DNA of 19,457 nt from an uncultured Chloroflexota bacterium. Its GTDB lineage: Bacteria > Chloroflexota > Dehalococcoidia > Lucifugimonadales > CAJWER01. Positions within the stretch are counted from its first letter, which is position 1. Each line of letters starts with the position of its first letter. Positions 14,398 through 19,457 of the stretch are shown here, in pieces. Below the pieces are notes generated by a model, which saw only the letters and a program-made list of their open reading frames with translations, was not told the DNA's origin and searched no databases. The stretch is taken from NCBI GenBank assembly GCA_913030785.1, contig CAJWER010000024.1:1-19457 (forward strand), in the 5' to 3' direction. A program made the position numbers and the translations under genes.

Positions 14398-14826
14398 ATG
14401 TCTCTATCACCGATGCAAATCAAGGAACTCTTGGACGTGCCGTCGAAAGAGGTGTCGGGTATGTTGAAGTAGCATGTCTGGACCACGTTGAATGCGGTGC
14501 AGGCGTTTGTGCCTCACATGGTGGAGCAGGGCTGGGGCCGCGTAGTGGCGGTTTAGCAGCCCGCTGCGCTACAGCCCGCAGGCAATGCGTCGCCCTACGC
14601 CATCGGCAAGGTGGGACAGGAGGTCCTGTTGTTATCCCTTGCCCATGAGTTGCGTGACACGGGGGTGACGGCAAACATCGTGCTCGCCCGGGCGATAGGG
14701 GAGCGCGAAGACGGACGCGGCTCGAAGACGACTCCTGAGGAGATTGCGTCCACCATCGCATACCTGTGCTCCGACGATGTGCGGATGATCAACGGTGCGC
14801 GAATCCCGTCCCACGGTAGGCCCTAG
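14398..14826 (+). pseudogene. Remnant of a short-chain dehydrogenase/reductase (SDR)
   Basis: A single frame from 14398 to the TAG at 14824 encodes the C-terminal half of an SDR enzyme, interrupted by TAG codons at 14470 and 14554. Recognisable parts are TTLNAVQAFVPHMVEQGWGR (the helix and strand before the active site), YAIGK with the catalytic Tyr-x3-Lys pair (14596-14610), a SLAHELRDTGVTANIV segment, and TIAYLCSDDV near the end. The N-terminal Rossmann half with GxxxGxG is missing. The fragment is therefore truncated and twice nonsense-mutated, and surely non-functional. The region between the Ldh_2 terminator and this remnant carries only repeat copy D. Confidence 0.85.
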
Positions 14827-14867
14827 TTACGCAGTGTCTTTGTGTGGCTGGTCTACGCAGGGAAGGT

Positions 14868-14892
14868 CCTTCGACAGGCTCAGGATGAGCGG
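14868..14892 (+). repeat. 25-bp dispersed repeat, copy 2
   Basis: CCTTCGACAGGCTCAGG followed by ATGAGCGG. It matches the reverse complement of 2094-2118 at about 20 of 25 positions. It sits in the gap between the SDR remnant and the convergent ABC transporter gene. Confidence 0.6.
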
Positions 14893-14952
14893 ATATAAGA
14901 CGGCGTGCAGAGGCGGTCAGGCAAGTCCTTACCCCGTGACGTAGGAGGGGCG

Positions 14953-17900
14953 CTAGCCTGCCGGGTCGCTTGGGGAGCGAGGTGAGGCGCTTACTAGTTG
15001 GGCCTGGACTAGCTGGGCGTATAGGCCGCCCGCTGCGACTAGCTGGTGGTGTGTTCCCTCTTCGTGTATCTTGCCCCCGTCCAGTACAACTATCCGATCG
15101 GCGTCGCGTACGGTCGAGAGCCTGTGAGCGATCACTACGGTGGTTCGCCCCTCCATGAGCCGGGCCATCGCCTGGCGTACCTGCTGCTCGTTGACGGCGT
15201 CCAGGTGCGAAGTAGCCTCGTCTAGGATCAGTATGGGCGAGTCCTTCAAGAGGGCTCGGGCGATGGAGATGCGCTGCCGCTGGCCTCCGGATAGCTGGAT
15301 GCCCCGTTCTCCAACCATAGTTTCGTACCTGTCGGGGAACGATTCTACGAACTCGTGGGCGTTGGCGGTCTCCGCAGCCCGCTCGACCTCAATGTCCGTG
15401 GCCTCGGGCCTGGCCATCCTGAGATTCTCCCGGATCGTGGTGTTGAACAGGTAGGTCTCCTGGGCCACCAGTGCGATCTGCCGGCGAAGCCCTTCCAGGT
15501 CAAAGTCCCGCAGATTGTTCCCTCCAACTGATACCGAGCCCTCGTCTGGGTCCCAGAACCGTAGCAGCATCTGGGCCGAGGTGGTTTTGCCCGCCCCCGA
15601 GCGCCCAACCAGGGCCACCGTCTCGCCTGCACCCACGGAGAAAGACACCCCGTCGATCGCCTTGCGGCCCGCCGAATCGTAGGAGAATTCGACGCCACTG
15701 AATTCGATTTTGGGGTCACGGACCAGCCCGCGCTCGTCGATTCCGTCTTTCACACCTTGCCCGTCTTGCACAAGCACAGGCTCGTCGTGGACCTCAAAGA
15801 TCCGCCTCACGGCTGCGAGGGTATCCATCAACTGATTGAGCGTCGCCGCAAGCTCGGTTACCGGTCCGAAGGAGGAGAGCGCAAGCAGCGTGGCCAAGGG
15901 AAGCTGCGCTCTGTCCATATCGCCATTTGCAATGAGCCAGACGCCTGCGGTCAGAACCGACAGACCTCCAATGGCCGTGATCGACTCGATCAGGGCGGCG
16001 TGTAGAGCCTGGGTCTTCAGGAAACGAACCCTCAGCACTGCGTAGCTCCATCCGCGCCTCTCCGTCTCCGCGGTCCTCTCCGGGCCGTGGTCGAATGCGA
16101 CTACCTCTCGAATACCTTGGATACCGTCGACGACATAGGCGTTCAGATCTCCCAACTGGGTCCGCATATCCCAGCCAAGCCCCTCGGTCTGCCGTTGAGC
16201 CACGAACGGGATCGCGGCTGCAATTACCAGGAAGGGGGCGAGCACCAGAGCCAGAGGCCAGGAGACGACGGCCAGCACCGCTATCACGGCGGCAGGTATT
16301 AGGATCGCGACGAAGGCCGGGGTGATGACGTGGGCAAAAAAATTCTCCACCGACTCGATATCACTCCCCACGAGACTGGTGAGGTCACCGGACTTGCGAC
16401 GCACCAGATAGGCGGGCGCCAGGGGTTCCAATTTTTGATAGAGATCGATTCGCATCTCCGCGAGAATCTTGTATGCGAAGTCGTGGGAAGACCAATTCTC
16501 CGCCCACCTGAACACCGCCGTAAGGGGAGCCGCGACTCCCAGCAATACGAGGTAGGGGGTAAGCTCGTCCCCACGAAAGACCGCAGCGACGAGCATCGCA
16601 CTGGCTGCACCGAGCCCGATGATCGCGACGTGGTAGGCGACACCCAGAAAGAGCGTCAACGTGAGTTGTGCCCTCCATCGTGCGGCCACGCCCAAGAGCC
16701 TCGACCAGGCCTCTGTCGAACCCAGGGTCGAGCGTGCGGATATGGCGCGTGGAGCGGGCTCGGAATCAGACACACTCGGGGCGAGGGCCTGGGCATCGTT
16801 CGAGATGTCCGGGATGATGTCCTGGCCGGGCTCCGACTGCTGGTTCGCCATTAGCCGCGAGTACACACCTCCGGCTCCGGCCAGATCTGTGTGGCTGCCG
16901 GTCTCGACGAGCCGGCCCTCGTCCAGCACCATTATCCTGTCCGCGCCTACAACGCTGGACAGGCGGTGGGCGATCACCAGTGTGGTCCTGCCGGCCATGA
17001 GACGGTCCAGGGCCTCCTGAATGATAGCCTCGTTCTCGGCATCCACGCTAGATAGGGCTTCGTCGAGGATCAGAATGGGAGACGCCTTGAGCAGTGCTCG
17101 CGCAATAGCAATTCTTTGGCGTTCGCCGCCGGACAGCTTCACCCCGCGCTCCCCGACTACGGTGTCGTATCCCTCGGGGAGAGACGATATGAAGTCATGG
17201 GCGTTTGCGGAACGTGCAGCCTCCTCAAGCTCATCTCTCGTCGCATCGCGCCTACCAACACGCAGGTTGTCCGAGACCGTGCCGTTAAACAGGTATGTGT
17301 CCTGAGTCACGACCGAAACCTGCCTGCGAAGATACTCCAGCGGGAGATCGCGTATTTCTTGCCCACCGATCAGGACGCGGCCCTCCAGTGGGTCGTAGAA
17401 CCGAAGAAGCAGCCAGACGATAGTTGACTTACCTGCGCCGGAGGGGCCCACCAACCCCAGAGTCTCGCCGGGGCTCAGCGTGAAGCTCAGCTCCTCGAGG
17501 GCACTGCGCCGCCCCTGTTCGTAGCTGAAGCTTACGTCCTCGAAACGTATCTCTGGAGCGATCGTGTCCATCTGATCCGGGCTGTCTTTGGGACCGCTGA
17601 TGTCAACAGAGGTGTCCAGAAGTGAAAAGATGCCCTCGGCGGAGGCCATTGCGACCATTCCCTGGTGGTACAGCGACGCAAGCTCGCGAACTGGTCGAAA
17701 GACCTCGCCACCGAGCATTAGCACGATAAGAAGCGTACTCATCTCCAGATCGCCGTTGCTAACCCTGATCCCGCCCCAAACTAGGGCAGCGGTAGCCCCC
17801 GCCGATGTGCCGAAAATGGTTGCGCCGGATGAGACGCCGTCGATGGCAACGATGCCCATGGTACTGCGGTAGAGCGCTCTGGCCTTTTCGGCCAGGAGTA

Positions 17901-18258
17901 TCGCACGGCGGCTGCTCTGTCCGAATGCCTTCAGGGTCGCAAGGCCTTGCACGCTGTCCAGGAACTCCGCACCCATTGCACCGAAGGCCTGGCGTCGTCT
18001 CCGGCTATTCTGATCGGTCCAGCCCCGCAGCATCGCGGGGATGAACAGCGTGAACAGGGCGGCGACCCAGACGCCGACGGTTCGTGACGGACTGGGAAAT
18101 GCCGTTCCGGCGATGTAGTCGGAAGCCTGTGCAGGAGCTTCACCGACATCGAGCGGTTGCACGTAGACGGTGGCCATTTCGCCGGACGAGACACGAATGG
18201 CCAGGTACACGACGGCCAGGCCGACCAGGACGATGGAGATGGTTTTTTCTGGTTTCAT
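14953..18258 (-). CDS. Fused two-half ABC exporter with a foreign N-terminus
   Basis: The 1101-residue ORF has the order TMD1-NBD1-TMD2-NBD2. NBD1: Walker A GPSGAGKST (271-279), signature LSGGE (375-379), Walker B ILILDE (395-400), His431. NBD2: Walker A GRSGAGKTT (885-893), LSGGQ (989-993), ILILDE (1009-1014), switch His in IAHRLSTV. Both sites keep the catalytic Glu. TMD2 (~515-800) is complete, but TMD1 has only ~140 residues before NBD1 and lacks the first helices. Residues 1-70 do not look like an exporter: they encode one membrane helix (ISIVLVGLAVVYLAI), a spacer, and VGVWVAALFTLFI, resembling a different small membrane protein. The join lies near 18035-18075. The ATG overlaps the upstream ORF by four bases (ATGA). 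Substrate unknown; the original exporter may be an export pump or CydDC-like. The protein is probably non-functional if the join is real. Confidence 0.8.
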   Translation of the reverse strand: MKPEKTISIVLVGLAVVYLAIRVSSGEMATVYVQPLDVGEAPAQASDYIAGTAFPSPSRTVGVWVAALFTLFIPAMLRGWTDQNSRRRRQAFGAMGAEFLDSVQGLATLKAFGQSSRRAILLAEKARALYRSTMGIVAIDGVSSGATIFGTSAGATAALVWGGIRVSNGDLEMSTLLIVLMLGGEVFRPVRELASLYHQGMVAMASAEGIFSLLDTSVDISGPKDSPDQMDTIAPEIRFEDVSFSYEQGRRSALEELSFTLSPGETLGLVGPSGAGKSTIVWLLLRFYDPLEGRVLIGGQEIRDLPLEYLRRQVSVVTQDTYLFNGTVSDNLRVGRRDATRDELEEAARSANAHDFISSLPEGYDTVVGERGVKLSGGERQRIAIARALLKASPILILDEALSSVDAENEAIIQEALDRLMAGRTTLVIAHRLSSVVGADRIMVLDEGRLVETGSHTDLAGAGGVYSRLMANQQSEPGQDIIPDISNDAQALAPSVSDSEPAPRAISARSTLGSTEAWSRLLGVAARWRAQLTLTLFLGVAYHVAIIGLGAASAMLVAAVFRGDELTPYLVLLGVAAPLTAVFRWAENWSSHDFAYKILAEMRIDLYQKLEPLAPAYLVRRKSGDLTSLVGSDIESVENFFAHVITPAFVAILIPAAVIAVLAVVSWPLALVLAPFLVIAAAIPFVAQRQTEGLGWDMRTQLGDLNAYVVDGIQGIREVVAFDHGPERTAETERRGWSYAVLRVRFLKTQALHAALIESITAIGGLSVLTAGVWLIANGDMDRAQLPLATLLALSSFGPVTELAATLNQLMDTLAAVRRIFEVHDEPVLVQDGQGVKDGIDERGLVRDPKIEFSGVEFSYDSAGRKAIDGVSFSVGAGETVALVGRSGAGKTTSAQMLLRFWDPDEGSVSVGGNNLRDFDLEGLRRQIALVAQETYLFNTTIRENLRMARPEATDIEVERAAETANAHEFVESFPDRYETMVGERGIQLSGGQRQRISIARALLKDSPILILDEATSHLDAVNEQQVRQAMARLMEGRTTVVIAHRLSTVRDADRIVVLDGGKIHEEGTHHQLVAAGGLYAQLVQAQLVSASPRSPSDPAG

Positions 18259-19193
18259 GAGTTTGTTCCTTCGCGCGAGCGGCCGACGAAGAAGACAATG
18301 TTGCCGACCACGATCAGTACGACCATCAGGATATGTGCCACCAGTTGAGGGCCCATCCGCCGCTTTCCTTCCAGGTACTTCAGGTCTGGCTCGCGACCCG
18401 CCTCACGGTCGTAACGGTCGACGACCAGTTTCTCGTATTCGGCGGCCCCCTTGATTGCTCCGAGCAGACCCTTGAGCTGTTCTGGCATGTAGGGGTAAAG
18501 CAGTGGGGCTCCAACGCCCGTGCAACCCGCGACGAGGCGGATCTGGTCGGGGTATGGTGTGGCCGCGTATTGGACCCATTCCTTGACACCCGGGTAGCCC
18601 GCACTGACCTCGGCCACCAGGTCCATCGACTGGATGTTGACCAGGTCCCGGCACATGGGAATCTGGTCGAGGTCGGTGCCGCGATCGTCAGTCGAGTAGA
18701 GCTGTTTCAGGTCGGTCACGATGACCTTGATCACGCCCTCGTTACCGGGCTTGAACCCGAGGTTGACGTAGTCCTCCCCGTAGACCATGTCGGGGAAATC
18801 CGTCTTGATGACCCGATTGATGCTGTCGTCGATCATCTGTGGTCCGACCGGCCAGAGCGCGATGAAGTAGATCTTCAGTTTCTTTTCACAGCAGTGCCGG
18901 ACAAACGCGGTGGCCATGGGGCCGAGTTCGCCTTCGCTGGCGTCCGGGCTGCGCTCGCCGACGATGCGGCCGGCGAACATGACGAGGATGCGGTCCGACA
19001 GGGCGCGGATCTCGTCGAGTTCGACCGAGACCAGCAGGATCGCCTTGCCGGCGTCGCGCATCTCGATGATGCGCGCGTTGTCGTCGTAAATGCCGCATGG
19101 CATTTGACAGTGTGCAAAGGCGTCGCCGGAACCGGCGAGCAGGCAGGTGGCCAGCAGTGTGAAGGCAAATACGGCGCGGCGAATCATGGGCAT
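18255..19193 (-). CDS. Mosaic ORF: Ni-SOD N-terminus, ABC ATPase tail, membrane-anchored conserved protein
   Basis: From the ATG at 19193 (AGAGGA eight bases upstream) the 312-residue ORF has three parts. Residues 1-45: a signal peptide (MIRRAVFAFTLLATCLLAG, ending AFA) directly followed by HCQMPCGIY, the nickel-binding hook of nickel superoxide dismutase, with His1 as the predicted mature N-terminus. Residues ~45-93: DAGKAILLVSVELDEIRALS and VMFAGRIVGE, the C-terminal end of a RbsA/YufO-type sugar or nucleoside ABC ATPase, with almost all codons ending in G or C. Residues ~94-312: a conserved protein of unknown function (YFIALWPVGPQMIDDSIN, GNEGVIKVIVTDLKQL, AGYPGVKEWVQYA, AAEYEKLV) with one C-terminal membrane helix (LVAHILMVVLIVVGNIVFF). 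I associate this last family and signal-peptide Ni-SODs with Planctomycetota-like genomes (recall). None of the first two pieces is complete. Confidence 0.7.
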   Translation of the reverse strand: MPMIRRAVFAFTLLATCLLAGSGDAFAHCQMPCGIYDDNARIIEMRDAGKAILLVSVELDEIRALSDRILVMFAGRIVGERSPDASEGELGPMATAFVRHCCEKKLKIYFIALWPVGPQMIDDSINRVIKTDFPDMVYGEDYVNLGFKPGNEGVIKVIVTDLKQLYSTDDRGTDLDQIPMCRDLVNIQSMDLVAEVSAGYPGVKEWVQYAATPYPDQIRLVAGCTGVGAPLLYPYMPEQLKGLLGAIKGAAEYEKLVVDRYDREAGREPDLKYLEGKRRMGPQLVAHILMVVLIVVGNIVFFVGRSREGTNS

Positions 19194-19233
19194 CGGTGAG
19201 TTCCTCTCGGCCGTGGAGAATAGCGACCGTTGA

Positions 19234-19452
19234 TCAGGCGGGAAGGAAGCTGTCCGACCGTGCCTGACTCCAGTGGTCCTTCCACTGTTCATTTCCTCCG
19301 TTCTCAAGCAGTTCGCCGCCCTGGAGATACTCGAAGATCTTCGAATAGGCCCGTACATCGGTGGGGGAGACGCGTCGGCAGATGTGATCTGGCGTCAATG
19401 TTCAACTGAAAGAGATATGGTTGAGAAGTTTACTAAGTTCTGGACTGCTCAT
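19234..19452 (-). pseudogene. Small ORF interrupted by TGA, unknown family
   Basis: From ATG 19452, one minus-strand frame reads 16 codons (MSSPELSKLLNHISFS), a TGA at 19402-19404, then 55 codons (TLTPDHICRR, DVRAYSKIFEYLQGGELLEN, NEQWKDHWSQARSD, SFLPA) to the stop at 19234. The second part has protein-like composition with aromatic and charged residues, but I do not recognise it. It may be a short protein with one nonsense mutation, a fragment beyond another join, or two separate pieces. It touches the window edge. It lies upstream of the mosaic ORF on the same strand. Confidence 0.35.
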
Positions 19453-19457
19453 AGACC

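Noticed and set aside
81..14556. Reassignment of TAG to an amino acid, suggested by in-frame TAGs at 81, 11544, 14470 and 14554
   Set aside because: TAG is also the natural stop of intact genes here (folB, tenA, the Ldh_2 gene), and the TAG-containing genes also have frameshifts or truncation.
18255..19193. A functional nickel superoxide dismutase
   Set aside because: Only the signal peptide and nickel hook are present; the helical bundle needed for the hexamer is replaced by ABC ATPase sequence.

Overview
The window looks like about 18 kb from an uncultivated, moderately GC-rich bacterium, followed by a last ~1.4 kb that does not fit the rest. Nothing here fixes the taxonomy. The best guess is a Chloroflexota (SAR202/Dehalococcoidia-like) genome, because of the F420 biosynthesis gene, a DUF3179 lipoprotein, tiny zinc-ribbon proteins and scattered short intergenic repeats. 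That placement is inference.

Layout. 1-1452: a decayed thiamine-diphosphate (ThDP) enzyme gene, cut by the window edge. 1590-1928: a VOC (glyoxalase-fold) protein. 2184-3452 (minus): a CitE-like lyase followed by FolB, divergent from a probably leaderless cofE (3554-4351). 4432-5109 (minus): two tiny zinc-ribbon genes with strong sigma70-like promoters; the second is divergent from a SufR-like Fe-S cluster regulator (5297-5968). 6134-7176 (minus): a coupled pair, cyclophilin-like protein then TenA. 7297-11083 (plus): a zinc-less medium-chain dehydrogenase translationally coupled to glycerol kinase, then a SelA/DgaE-type PLP enzyme with its own promoter. 11191-12808: a broken DUF3179 lipoprotein gene. 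13105-14202: an Ldh_2 family malate/lactate-type dehydrogenase with a clear terminator. 14398-14826: a short-chain dehydrogenase (SDR) remnant. 14953-18258 (minus): a fused two-half ABC exporter. 18255-19193 (minus): a mosaic ORF joining a nickel superoxide dismutase N-terminus, the tail of a sugar-type ABC ATPase and a membrane-anchored conserved protein.

Together, the intact genes are accessory catabolic and cofactor genes: F420, folate and thiamine salvage, polyol phosphorylation and 2-hydroxyacid oxidation. Gene decay is common. Three genes carry internal stops or frameshifts, and at least three protein joins near the right end unite unrelated families.

The strongest unexplained signals are: (1) a family of ~40-70 bp two-hairpin repeats, each copy just downstream of a gene; (2) an in-frame UGA exactly at the first Cys of the CxxC motif of the DUF3179 protein, with a hairpin where a bacterial SECIS would be; and (3) the in-frame mosaic at 18.0-19.2 kb, which is either a chimeric assembly or an unusual recombination product. 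No CRISPR array, rRNA, tRNA or recognisable transposase was seen.
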